From: Sphingomonas insulae | GTDB taxonomy: Bacteria; Pseudomonadota; Alphaproteobacteria; Sphingomonadales; Sphingomonadaceae | Length of the DNA: 64,000 nt | Assembly (NCBI RefSeq): GCF_010450875.1 | Contig: NZ_CP048422.1 | Location: 2,887,001 to 2,951,000 of the forward strand | Direction: 5' to 3' | Shown: in pieces, positions 25,470-33,423 of the stretch | Position numbering within the stretch: the stretch's first letter is position 1 | How the letters are laid out: every line of letters starts with the position of its first letter | The notes under the pieces: generated by a model | What the model was told of the DNA's origin: nothing | Seen by the model: the letters and a program-made list of their open reading frames with translations, nothing else | Databases searched by the model: none | Position numbers and translations under genes: made by a program

Positions 25470-26342
25470 TCAGCCCCGCGCCTTCATCCGCGCGTAACGC
25501 TGGGTCCCCTGCGTCATGACGTCGTCGCCTGCGACGATCGCCGCGACCGGGATATCGTCCTGCAACTTCAGCTGTTCGTACAGCGGTGCGAAATCGGTTT
25601 CGACCGTCACCCGCAGCAATTCGTCGAAGCTGGGGATGACGAAGTAATTCTGCTGGAAATCGTCGATCCGATAGTCGGTCCGCATGACCCGCGCGATGTC
25701 GAAACCGATGCGGTTGGGGCTCGGGTCGTCCAGCGCGAACTGGCTTTCGGTATAGCTCGACACGATGCCGGATCCATAGATCTTCAGCCCGTCGCCTTCG
25801 CGGATCAAACCGAATTCCACCGTATACCAGTACAGGCGCCCCAGATACTTCAGCGCATCCAGCCCCAACGCCCGCTGCCCACCGCGACCGTAGGCCGCCA
25901 GATAATCCGCGAACACCGGGTCGGCGAGCATCGGCACGTGGCCGAACACGTCGTGGAAGACGTCGGGTTCCTGCAGGTAATCGAGCTGGTCCGGCCGGCG
26001 GATGAAATTGCCGGCGACGAAGCGCCGGTTGGCCATATGATCGAAGAACACGTCGTCCGGCACCAGCCCCGGCACCGCGACCACCTGCCACCCGGTCAGC
26101 TTCATCAGCCGTTCGGACAGTTCGGCGAAATCGGGAATCCCGGGCTTCGACAGCTTCAGCACGTCCAGCCCGCGCAGATACGCTTCCGATGCGCGGCCGG
26201 GAAGCAGTTGGGATTGGCGCGCGAACAGGGTATCCCAAGTCGCATGCTCCTCCGCGGTGTAATGCTGCCAGTCCTGATCGATCGTCCAGTCGGTCGCGGC
26301 ACCGGCGGGGGGCGTATCGAGAGCGTGCGATTCATCAGCCAT
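25470..26342 (-). CDS. phhA: Phenylalanine 4-monooxygenase
   Basis: A 290-residue pterin-dependent phenylalanine hydroxylase converting Phe to Tyr in the cytoplasm. The iron ligands are visible as His130 and His135 in FHDVFGHVP and Glu176 in YWYTVEFGL, matching the short bacterial enzyme. ATG 26342 (MADESHALDT) is chosen; the frame is open another 12 codons. The next gene starts only 27 bases away on the other strand, so the two share a very small divergent control region. Confidence 0.94.
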   Translation of the reverse strand: MADESHALDTPPAGAATDWTIDQDWQHYTAEEHATWDTLFARQSQLLPGRASEAYLRGLDVLKLSKPGIPDFAELSERLMKLTGWQVVAVPGLVPDDVFFDHMANRRFVAGNFIRRPDQLDYLQEPDVFHDVFGHVPMLADPVFADYLAAYGRGGQRALGLDALKYLGRLYWYTVEFGLIREGDGLKIYGSGIVSSYTESQFALDDPSPNRIGFDIARVMRTDYRIDDFQQNYFVIPSFDELLRVTVETDFAPLYEQLKLQDDIPVAAIVAGDDVMTQGTQRYARMKARG

Positions 26343-26368
26343 GACGACGGCGTAGCATAAGGTTTCTA

Positions 26369-27058
26369 ATGATACCAAACCGCGTTCACGTTACCCTGCT
26401 GGCCCGATGGCTCGGCCAATGGCTGGGCCGTGGCGCGCTGCTGCTGGCGCTGCTGTTCGGCAGCTACGCGACCGCGGGGCTGATCGGCGGCGCGATCCCG
26501 GCCAATGCGCAATGGCGCCCGCCGGCGCAGGGAGTCCGCATCTATGTGGAATCGAACGGCATCCACGTCGGTATCGTCGTGCCGAAGGTGGCGGGCGGCG
26601 TCGACTGGCGGGGGCTGGCACCCGGAGCCGACCTCGCCGACCCGCGTTATGCAGGCTATGACCATCTGGCAATCGGCTGGGGTGAGCGCGCCTTCTTCCT
26701 CGACACCGCGACCTGGGCCGACCTCAAGCTGCGCACTGTCCTGTCCGCCGCGCGTGGCAGCGACGCGACGTTGATGCACGTCGAACACGTTCCCGCGCCG
26801 CATCCCGGCGTGGATGTGCGTAGCGTGGTGCTGCGGCCGGAGGAATACCGGCGTCTTGCCGGCTATATCCGCGCGAGCCTGGCCGATCCGCGCCAGCGCT
26901 ACCGCGGCTATGACGCCAACGACGCATTCTATGCCGCGCGCGGGCATTACGATGCGATGCGGACCTGCAATGCCTGGGCGGGCGCCGCGCTGCGTCATGC
27001 CGGTGTGCGCGTCGGCCGGTGGACGCCGTTTCCGGTGACGGTGCTGGCATGGTTCTAG
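26369..27058 (+). CDS. DUF2459 / TIGR02117 family membrane-anchored protein
   Basis: A 229-residue protein with one N-terminal transmembrane helix (about 22-42) and a periplasmic domain. Conserved features are VESNGIHVGIVVP, AIGWGERAFFLDT, the segment near YRGYDANDAFYAARG and NAWAGAALR. These match the TIGR02117 family, whose function is unknown. AAGG precedes ATG 26369 by six bases. It overlaps the hydrolase gene by 10 bases. Confidence 0.8.
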   Translation: MIPNRVHVTLLARWLGQWLGRGALLLALLFGSYATAGLIGGAIPANAQWRPPAQGVRIYVESNGIHVGIVVPKVAGGVDWRGLAPGADLADPRYAGYDHLAIGWGERAFFLDTATWADLKLRTVLSAARGSDATLMHVEHVPAPHPGVDVRSVVLRPEEYRRLAGYIRASLADPRQRYRGYDANDAFYAARGHYDAMRTCNAWAGAALRHAGVRVGRWTPFPVTVLAWF

Positions 27059-27837
27059 ACCGCCTGCAGGCCGGGCTCGCCCGCTGGCACGACCGGGTGC
27101 CGTCGCATGCGCGCATCGGCAACGGCTTCCTCGCCCCGCCACCGCCGCCGAAGGCGCTGGCGGCGAGCGAGGTGCCGCGCGTGGCCTGGATGCTCGCGAC
27201 CCGCTGGCGCCATGCCGCGGCGCTGGCGGCGGTGCCGCAGGGGCGAGGCGGCGCAGTGATGATCCTGCCCGGCCTGTTCGATGCCGACGGATCCAGCGTG
27301 GTGCTGCGCCGGTTCCTGGGCGGCATCGGCTATCGCGCCGAAGGCTGGGGCCTCGGCCGCAACCTGGGCGTCAAGAGCGTCGGCGCCGAGGCGGAGCGGC
27401 TGATCGCCCGCGTCGAGGCGCTGCATGCCGAGGCGGGGCCGGTGACGCTGGTCGGCGTCAGCTTGGGCGGCATCATGGCGCGCCTGGTCGCGCATCGCCG
27501 CCCGGAACTGGTCGCGCGGGTGGTGACGGTCAGTTCGCCCTATGCGGGCAGCGGCCGCGCCACCAACGTCTGGCGCGCGTTCGAATGGGCGACCGGCGAG
27601 CGGGTCGACGATCCCGCCGTCATCGCCCGTAGCGAGGCCATCGCCGCGCCCCTGCCCGTCCCCTGCACCGCGATCTGGAGCCCGCGCGACGGCTTCGTCA
27701 ACGGCTTCATCTGCCACGATCCCAGCGCCGAATCGGTCGAGGTCAACAGCGGCCATCTTGGCGTCCACATCCACCCGGAGGTGCTGATCGCCGTCGCCCG
27801 GGCGCTCGCGGGCGACAGCGTGGTGCAGGACCGGTAG
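27049..27837 (+). CDS. Alpha/beta-hydrolase
   Basis: A 262-residue hydrolase. The nucleophile elbow GVSLGG lies near residues 137-142, AVMILPGLF near 71-80 provides the oxyanion region, and His in SGHLGVH near residue 240 is a plausible catalytic base. It lacks a signal peptide. ATG 27049 overlaps the DUF2459 gene, suggesting a joint role at the envelope, which is inference. The substrate is not evident. Confidence 0.78.
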   Translation: MVLDRLQAGLARWHDRVPSHARIGNGFLAPPPPPKALAASEVPRVAWMLATRWRHAAALAAVPQGRGGAVMILPGLFDADGSSVVLRRFLGGIGYRAEGWGLGRNLGVKSVGAEAERLIARVEALHAEAGPVTLVGVSLGGIMARLVAHRRPELVARVVTVSSPYAGSGRATNVWRAFEWATGERVDDPAVIARSEAIAAPLPVPCTAIWSPRDGFVNGFICHDPSAESVEVNSGHLGVHIHPEVLIAVARALAGDSVVQDR

Positions 27838-28121
27838 GTCGACGCGGATCGGCGGCGATCCTGCCCATGCGGCGCCACGGCAGTGCCGGGCGCCATCGTG
27901 CACCCCTAGTCCATCATGCCGACGGATACCGGAATGAGGGGTCTGGCGGCGGACCGACATGGCATCACCGCACCGGCATCGGTTCCGTGCAAACGGAGTA
28001 CGACACGCTCCGGCTCAGGTGAGGCGCCATGGCGGGGCAGATATTGGTTCCTGCGTGCGCGTGTACGACAACGGAAGGAACGACGCCTCCTCAGGCTGCC
28101 GACAGTCGCGGTTGCACGCGC

Positions 28122-28400
28122 TCAATAGCCCGCGCGATAGCCCGAATAGTCGCACGCCCGGCGGTCATCGGGGTGCTTGCGGCATTGCTTCGCCGCCTCC
28201 TTGCGCTCGCGGCCTTCCCTGGCCTCCTGCTTGCGCATCTTGCGGCCATAGTTGCGGTCCGCCTCCTCCTGGCTGGTCGTGGTCCAGTCGACCGCCTTGC
28301 CGGCGACCTGGAACGGCGCCTTCACGATCGATGCGGCGGTGTTGATGCAACCTGCGGTGGCGAACAGCAGGGGAAGACAAACGAGGGGAGCGATACGCAT
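28122..28400 (-). CDS. Small lysine/arginine-rich lipoprotein
   Basis: A 92-residue protein with a lipoprotein signal (MRIAPLVCLPLLFATAGC, Cys18). The mature chain is highly charged and helical (GRKMRKQEAREGRERKEAAK), ending with CDYSGYRAGY. No function is recognised. It starts directly at the glpQ stop and is probably in one transcript with it. Downstream to 27837 there are 284 bases with only weak hairpins, such as CCGT/ACGG closing a GCAA loop at 27985-27996. Confidence 0.65.
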   Translation of the reverse strand: MRIAPLVCLPLLFATAGCINTAASIVKAPFQVAGKAVDWTTTSQEEADRNYGRKMRKQEAREGRERKEAAKQCRKHPDDRRACDYSGYRAGY

Positions 28401-29480
28401 TTACCGATGATCCTTGGCCGCACGGCGGGTGTCGAAGCCGATTAGCGGATAATCCGTGAAAAATCCGTCGATACCAAGGCCCAGTGCCGCGGCGATCTCC
28501 CCCGCGACATCGCCGTGTGCGGCAGGGTCTGCGCCGCGTCGGAAGCGTTCCGGCAGGAAGGCGTTTTCGGCACGATAGGTCCAGGGATGGACGCGCAGCC
28601 CCGCGGCATGGGCGTCCGCGACCAGTGTCGTCGGGGTGGAGCCCGACCATGTTTGCGCCTTGTCCGGCCCCAGCCCATAGGCGTAGGTCGCCACCTGCCG
28701 CAGCCCGGCCGGGGTCAGCATCGCCGCATAGGACGGCGCGGAGCCGTCCGCCGGACCGCCCTGCCCGGCCACCAGCTGGATCAGCCGCACCGTCGTCAGC
28801 GCGTGGATGCGTTGCAGGTTCTTCACCTCGAACGACTGGATGAACACCGGCGCATCGGCGCTGTCCCATCCCGCCGCCCGCAGCTGTTCGACCAGGCGCA
28901 CGTCGGTGGGGTGGCCGATGCCGGCGAAATAGGTCGGGTGCTTGGTTTCGGGATAGATGCCGACGTGCCGCCGCTTCGCCAACGCGATGATCTCCGCCAG
29001 CGTCGGCACCTCGAACCAACCATCATACGCCGTATTGCCGGGCCGCAGCTGCGGCAAGCGCTCCTTCGCGCGCAGCGTCTTCAGTTCGGCGAGCGTGAAA
29101 TCCTCGACGAACCAGTCGGTCAGCGTCGTGCCGTCGATCGTCTTGGTGGTGCGCCGGTCGGCGAATTCCGGATGGGCGGCGACGTCGGTCGTGCCGCCGA
29201 TCGCATTTTCGTGCCGGGCGACCAGCACGTCGTCCCTGGTCGGCACCAGATCGGGCTCGATGAAGTCCGCGCCCTGGTCGATCGCCAGTTCATAGGCGGC
29301 GAGCGTATGTTCCGGCCGCGACCCGCTGGCGCCGCGGTGCGCGATGACGATCGGCGCCGACAGGGGTTTCGAGGCGGACGAGGCGGAGGGCGATCGGGTC
29401 ATCGGCGCATCCTGCCCCCGTCCGGGAGCCGATACCAGCACGGCGGCAGTGAGAGCGATTCGCAAAGCGGAAACCATCAT
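28401..29480 (-). CDS. glpQ: Periplasmic glycerophosphodiester phosphodiesterase
   Basis: A 359-residue enzyme releasing glycerol 3-phosphate from phospholipid deacylation products. A signal peptide (MMVSALRIALTAAVLVSAP) is followed by IAHRGASGSRPEHT (catalytic His, Arg and Glu) near residue 45 and FIEPDLVPTRDDVLVARHE with the metal-binding Glu and Asp. The length and the long insertion match periplasmic GlpQ and not the shorter UgpQ. The frame is open far upstream across the start of the next locus, but ATG 29480 precedes the signal peptide. ATG 29477 is an alternative. Confidence 0.9.
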   Translation of the reverse strand: MMVSALRIALTAAVLVSAPGRGQDAPMTRSPSASSASKPLSAPIVIAHRGASGSRPEHTLAAYELAIDQGADFIEPDLVPTRDDVLVARHENAIGGTTDVAAHPEFADRRTTKTIDGTTLTDWFVEDFTLAELKTLRAKERLPQLRPGNTAYDGWFEVPTLAEIIALAKRRHVGIYPETKHPTYFAGIGHPTDVRLVEQLRAAGWDSADAPVFIQSFEVKNLQRIHALTTVRLIQLVAGQGGPADGSAPSYAAMLTPAGLRQVATYAYGLGPDKAQTWSGSTPTTLVADAHAAGLRVHPWTYRAENAFLPERFRRGADPAAHGDVAGEIAAALGLGIDGFFTDYPLIGFDTRRAAKDHR

Positions 29481-29543
29481 GCCGACAGGCGTTAGGCCAT
29501 CAATCCTACACGGGTGAGACACCCGCATTCTGCGAGGCAGCGC

Positions 29544-30083
29544 ATGCATTTCACGATCAACGGCCAGTCGTATCAGGCAGAACCGGACATTCGCACGTCG
29601 CTGCTCGACCTGTGCCGCGAACATCTCGGCCTGACCGGCAGCAAGAAGGGGTGCGATCACGGTCAGTGCGGCGCGTGCACGATGCTGGTCAACGGCCGCC
29701 GCATCAACAGCTGCCTCAGCCTGGCGGTGATGCATCAGGATGACGAGATCACGACGATCGAGGGGCTGGGCACGCCCGACAACCTCCACGCGCTGCAATC
29801 TGCCTTCGTCCGGCACGACGGCTATCAATGCGGCTATTGCACCCCCGGCCAGATCTGCTCCGCGGTCGGCATGCTGGACGAGGTGCGCAAGGGGTGGGCG
29901 AGCCACGTCACCGACGACCTCGATGCCCCCCGGTTCGACGACGAGGAGATCAGCGAGCGGATGAGCGGCAACCTGTGCCGTTGCGCCGCCTATCCCAACA
30001 TCGTCGATGCGATCCGCGAGGTCGCCGAGGCGGATGGCACCGTCGACATTGCCCTTCGGCACAAGGTGGAGACGGGCGCATGA
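29544..30083 (+). CDS. Aldehyde oxidoreductase, 2Fe-2S subunit (PaoA/YagT-like)
   Basis: A 179-residue electron-transfer subunit of a molybdenum hydroxylase. The plant-type cluster motif GCDHGQCGACTML is near residues 36-48, and the second cluster motif has CGYCTPGQIC and CRCAAYPNI. Unlike E. coli PaoA there is no Tat signal, so the enzyme is probably cytoplasmic. ATG 29544 is preceded by GAGG. It overlaps the FAD subunit gene by ATGA. This is the first gene of a molybdenum hydroxylase operon. Confidence 0.9.
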   Translation: MHFTINGQSYQAEPDIRTSLLDLCREHLGLTGSKKGCDHGQCGACTMLVNGRRINSCLSLAVMHQDDEITTIEGLGTPDNLHALQSAFVRHDGYQCGYCTPGQICSAVGMLDEVRKGWASHVTDDLDAPRFDDEEISERMSGNLCRCAAYPNIVDAIREVAEADGTVDIALRHKVETGA

Positions 30084-31060
30084 AGACCTTTACCTACGCC
30101 AAGGCGGACAGCACCGACACCGCGGTGCGCGACGCCCACGCATCGGGCGCCAAATATATCGCCGGCGGCACCAACCTGCTCGACCTGATGAAATTGCAGG
30201 TCGAGACGCCGGACAAGCTGGTCGACATCAGTCGCCTGCCGCTCGGCGAGATCGAGGAGCGCGAGGATGGCGGTCTGACCATCGGCGCGCTGGTACCGAA
30301 CTCCGACCTCGCCGCCGACCCGCGGGTCATCGAAAAGTACGAAGTGCTGAGCCGCGCGCTTCTTGCCGGAGCCTCCGGCCAGTTGCGCAACAAGGCGTCG
30401 ACCGGGGGCAATCTGCTCCAGCGTACCCGCTGCTATTATTTCTACGACACCGCGACGGCCTGCAACAAGCGCGAGCCCGGAACCGGCTGTTCGGCGGTCG
30501 GCGGCTTCAACCGCGTGCTCGCCGTGCTCGGCACGTCGGACCAGTGCATCGCGACGCACCCCAGCGATATGGCGGTGGCGATGCGCGCGCTCGACGCGAC
30601 GATCATCACGCAGACGTCGGATGGCGACAAGCGGCGGATATCGATCCACGATTTCTACCGCCTGCCCGGCGAGACGCCCAACATCGAAACGGTATTGCAG
30701 CCGGGCGAGCTTATCACGCACGTCGAACTGCCTGCCCCGCCGAGCGGAAAGCAGGTCTACCGCAAGGTCCGCGACCGCGCCTCCTACGCCTTCGCGCTCG
30801 TGTCGATCGCCGGCGTCGTCAGCGTCGAGGATGGCAGGATCGCCAGCGCCGCCCTCGCCTTTGGCGGCCTTGGCCCGATGCCGTGGCGCAACCCGGCGGT
30901 CGAGGCGGCGCTGGTCGGACAGGCGCCGTCCGATGCGGTGTTCAACGCCGCCGCCGACGCCTTGCTGGCCGATGCCAGAGGCTATGGCTCGAACGACTTC
31001 AAGATCCCGCTGGCGCGTCGGGTCCTGATCGCCACGCTGCGCGACCTGACGGGAGAATGA
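30080..31060 (+). CDS. Aldehyde oxidoreductase, FAD subunit (PaoB/YagS-like)
   Basis: A 326-residue FAD-binding subunit. AGGTNLLDLMK near residue 28 is the FAD-binding loop, and GNLLQRTRCYYFYDTATACN lies near residue 115. The cysteines there and in KREPGTGCSAVGG correspond to the extra 4Fe-4S site of the PaoB branch. It passes electrons between the 2Fe-2S subunit and the final acceptor. It overlaps both neighbours by ATGA. Confidence 0.92.
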   Translation: MKTFTYAKADSTDTAVRDAHASGAKYIAGGTNLLDLMKLQVETPDKLVDISRLPLGEIEEREDGGLTIGALVPNSDLAADPRVIEKYEVLSRALLAGASGQLRNKASTGGNLLQRTRCYYFYDTATACNKREPGTGCSAVGGFNRVLAVLGTSDQCIATHPSDMAVAMRALDATIITQTSDGDKRRISIHDFYRLPGETPNIETVLQPGELITHVELPAPPSGKQVYRKVRDRASYAFALVSIAGVVSVEDGRIASAALAFGGLGPMPWRNPAVEAALVGQAPSDAVFNAAADALLADARGYGSNDFKIPLARRVLIATLRDLTGE

Positions 31061-33294
31061 GTATGTTCGGATTCGGCAGCGACACCAATGCGCTCACCAT
31101 GAACAAGTCGCATCCCGACAGCCTGCTCGATTCGTCGGTGCAGGACATCATCGGAAAGCCGATCGACCGTATCGACGGCCCGCGGAAAGTGTCGGGAACG
31201 GCGACCTACGCCGCGGAATACCAGCTGGACAACGTCGCCTACGGCTATCTCGTCCGTGCCACCGTCGGCGCCGGCAAGATCAGGTCGCTGGACGCCACCC
31301 GCGCCAAGGCGATGCCGGGCGTCGTCGACGTCATCACCGATTACGCCAGCTTCATCCGCAATCCCCAACAGGGCGGCGAGACGAGCGCACCGGCGCAGGG
31401 GGTCGAGGACGTCGCCTATCACGGTGAGATCATCGCGATCGTCGTCGCCGAAAGCTATGAAGTCGCACGCGATGCCGCGCTGCAGGTCAGCGTCGATTAC
31501 GAACCGGCCGAAGGTCGCTACAGCTTCCTCGCCCACCGCGAGGAAGCGGAAAAGCCCGCGCCGCAGCAGATCCCGCCGCACCACAGCCAGGGCGACGTCG
31601 ACAAGGCGATGGCGGACGCGACGCACACGATCGACGTCACCTATACGACGCCCAGCCAGAATTCCGCCGCGATGGAACCGCACGCCAGCCTCGCCGTGTG
31701 GGAAGAGGGCAAGCTGACCCTGTACGGCGCCTATCAGATGCCCTCTTCGGACAAGCTCCAGCTCGCCAAGGCGCTGGGTGTGTCGGCGGACAAGGTGCGC
31801 ATCGTCGCGGCCTTCGTCGGTGGTGGCTTCGGATCGAAGCTGGGCATCGCCCCCGAAAGCGTCGCGGCGGCGATCGCGGCGAAGCGTCTCGGCCGGCCGG
31901 TCAAGGCGGTGATGGCGCGCCAGCAGGTGTTCGACGCGACCGTCCGCCGCTCCAACACCGAACAGCGTCTGCGGCTTGCCGCCGATGCCGAGGGCAGGCT
32001 GTCGGCGATCGGCCACGAGACGCTGGTGTCGAACCTGCCGGGCGAGGATTATTTCGAGCCTGCGGGCGTTTCGACGCATTTCCTCTATGCCGGTGAGAAC
32101 CGCCTCATCACCCATGACATCGTCCGGCTCGACTGGATGCTGGCAGGATCGATGCGCGCACCGGGCGAGGCGGTCGGGCTGATCGCGCTGGAGGGCGCGA
32201 TGGACGAACTGGCGGAGAAGACCGGGATCGACCCGATCGAACTGCGCCGGCGCAACGAGCCGGAACAGGACCCGGAAAAGAAGGTCCCCTATTCGTCGCG
32301 GGCGCTCATCCCCTGCCTCGATCGCGGTGCCGAGACGTTCGGCTGGTCGCGCCGCAAGCCCGCCGGCACCGACCGACGCGGCGACTGGTTGTACGGCATC
32401 GGCGTCGCGTCCGGGGCGCGGTCGAACATGCTCATCAAATCGGCGGCCAAGGTGTCGATCGATGGTCAGGGCAAGGCGATCGTCGAAACCGACATGACCG
32501 ATATCGGCACCGGCACCTACACGATCCTGGGGCAGATCACCGCGGAGATCCTGGGCCTGCCGATCGAGGACGTGACCGTCCATCTGGGCGACACCGATGC
32601 GCCTCCGGGTGCGGGATCGGGCGGCTCCTGGGGTGCCGCATCGTCGGGCACTTCGGTCTACCTCGCCTGCGAGGCGTTGCGCGACAAGATCGCCAAGGCG
32701 ATGAAGGTCGATGCGGGCGAACTGACGCTGAAGGATGGACGCGCGATCGCCGACAACCGCAGCGTGCCGCTCGCCCAGCTGGTCGGCGAAGGCATGGCGG
32801 CGACCGGCGAAGTCAGCCCCGGCAGCCAGGAAAAGACGTTCAACCAGGCCAGCTACGGCGCGCATTTCGCCGAGGTCGCGGTGAACGTGATCACCGGCGA
32901 AGTGCGGGTGAAGCGGATGCTCGGCGTGTTCGCCGCGGGTCGCATCCTCAATGAAAAAACCGCGCGTTCGCAATGCCTTGGCGGCATGACCTTCGGTATC
33001 GGCTGTGCACTGTCGGAAGAGCTGGTTCACGATCCGCGCAATGGCAAGATCGTCAATCGCGACCTTGGCGAATATCACGTGCCGGTGAACGCCGACGTGC
33101 CGCAGCTAGACGTCGACTTCCTCTACGAACGGGACGTCGAGGCGAACCCGCTGCACGCCAAGGGGCTGGGCGAGGTCGGCATCTGCGGCGCGGCGGCGGC
33201 GATCGGCAACGCGATCTACAACGCCACCGGCGTGCGGGTGCGCGATTATCCGCTGACCCTCGACAAGCTGCTGGAGGGATTGCCGGCGGTCTGA
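31057..33294 (+). CDS. Aldehyde oxidoreductase, molybdenum subunit (PaoC/YagR-like)
   Basis: A 745-residue catalytic subunit. The aldehyde oxidase hammerhead domain (about 30-150) is followed by the molybdopterin cytosine dinucleotide-binding domains, with VGGGFGSKLG near residue 258 and the catalytic Glu in GLGEVGICGAAAAIGNA near residue 708. Together with the two preceding genes it forms a PaoABC-type enzyme for oxidation of aldehydes or aromatic aldehydes. The real substrate is unknown. The start is ATG 31057, coupled by ATGA. Confidence 0.92.
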   Translation: MSMFGFGSDTNALTMNKSHPDSLLDSSVQDIIGKPIDRIDGPRKVSGTATYAAEYQLDNVAYGYLVRATVGAGKIRSLDATRAKAMPGVVDVITDYASFIRNPQQGGETSAPAQGVEDVAYHGEIIAIVVAESYEVARDAALQVSVDYEPAEGRYSFLAHREEAEKPAPQQIPPHHSQGDVDKAMADATHTIDVTYTTPSQNSAAMEPHASLAVWEEGKLTLYGAYQMPSSDKLQLAKALGVSADKVRIVAAFVGGGFGSKLGIAPESVAAAIAAKRLGRPVKAVMARQQVFDATVRRSNTEQRLRLAADAEGRLSAIGHETLVSNLPGEDYFEPAGVSTHFLYAGENRLITHDIVRLDWMLAGSMRAPGEAVGLIALEGAMDELAEKTGIDPIELRRRNEPEQDPEKKVPYSSRALIPCLDRGAETFGWSRRKPAGTDRRGDWLYGIGVASGARSNMLIKSAAKVSIDGQGKAIVETDMTDIGTGTYTILGQITAEILGLPIEDVTVHLGDTDAPPGAGSGGSWGAASSGTSVYLACEALRDKIAKAMKVDAGELTLKDGRAIADNRSVPLAQLVGEGMAATGEVSPGSQEKTFNQASYGAHFAEVAVNVITGEVRVKRMLGVFAAGRILNEKTARSQCLGGMTFGIGCALSEELVHDPRNGKIVNRDLGEYHVPVNADVPQLDVDFLYERDVEANPLHAKGLGEVGICGAAAAIGNAIYNATGVRVRDYPLTLDKLLEGLPAV

Positions 33295-33300
33295 CCCCCT

Positions 33301-33329
33301 CGTCACCCCGGACCTGTTCCGGGGTGACG
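33301..33329. repeat. 11-base perfect palindrome between molybdenum subunit genes
   Basis: CGTCACCCCGG (33301-33311) and CCGGGGTGACG (33319-33329) surround a 7-base loop. It starts seven bases after the paoC-like stop. There is no T-run, so it is a REP-type hairpin that may stabilise the upstream message or act as a weak terminator. Confidence 0.7.
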
Positions 33330-33423
33330 GCCGGTCCGGGACGGAACGTGCGCCGACCCTTTGCCCCGGACCGCCCCCATCCTACATCAGCCCGACACCG
33401 CTCCGGGCAAGGATCAGACCGGC

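Noticed and set aside
27838..28121. Possible small RNA in the gap beside the small lipoprotein gene
   Set aside because: Only short hairpins (for example a GCAA-capped 4-bp stem at 27985) are visible, with no terminator or promoter to support a transcript.
28401..30062. 553-codon minus-strand frame running from glpQ back through the 2Fe-2S subunit gene
   Set aside because: Only the part from 29480 has GlpQ sequence and a signal peptide; the rest is antisense to a clear oxidoreductase subunit.
30982..33078. 698-codon open frame antisense to the molybdenum subunit gene
   Set aside because: It is a GC-rich shadow frame full of Arg, Asp and His with no recognisable domain, opposite a conserved gene.
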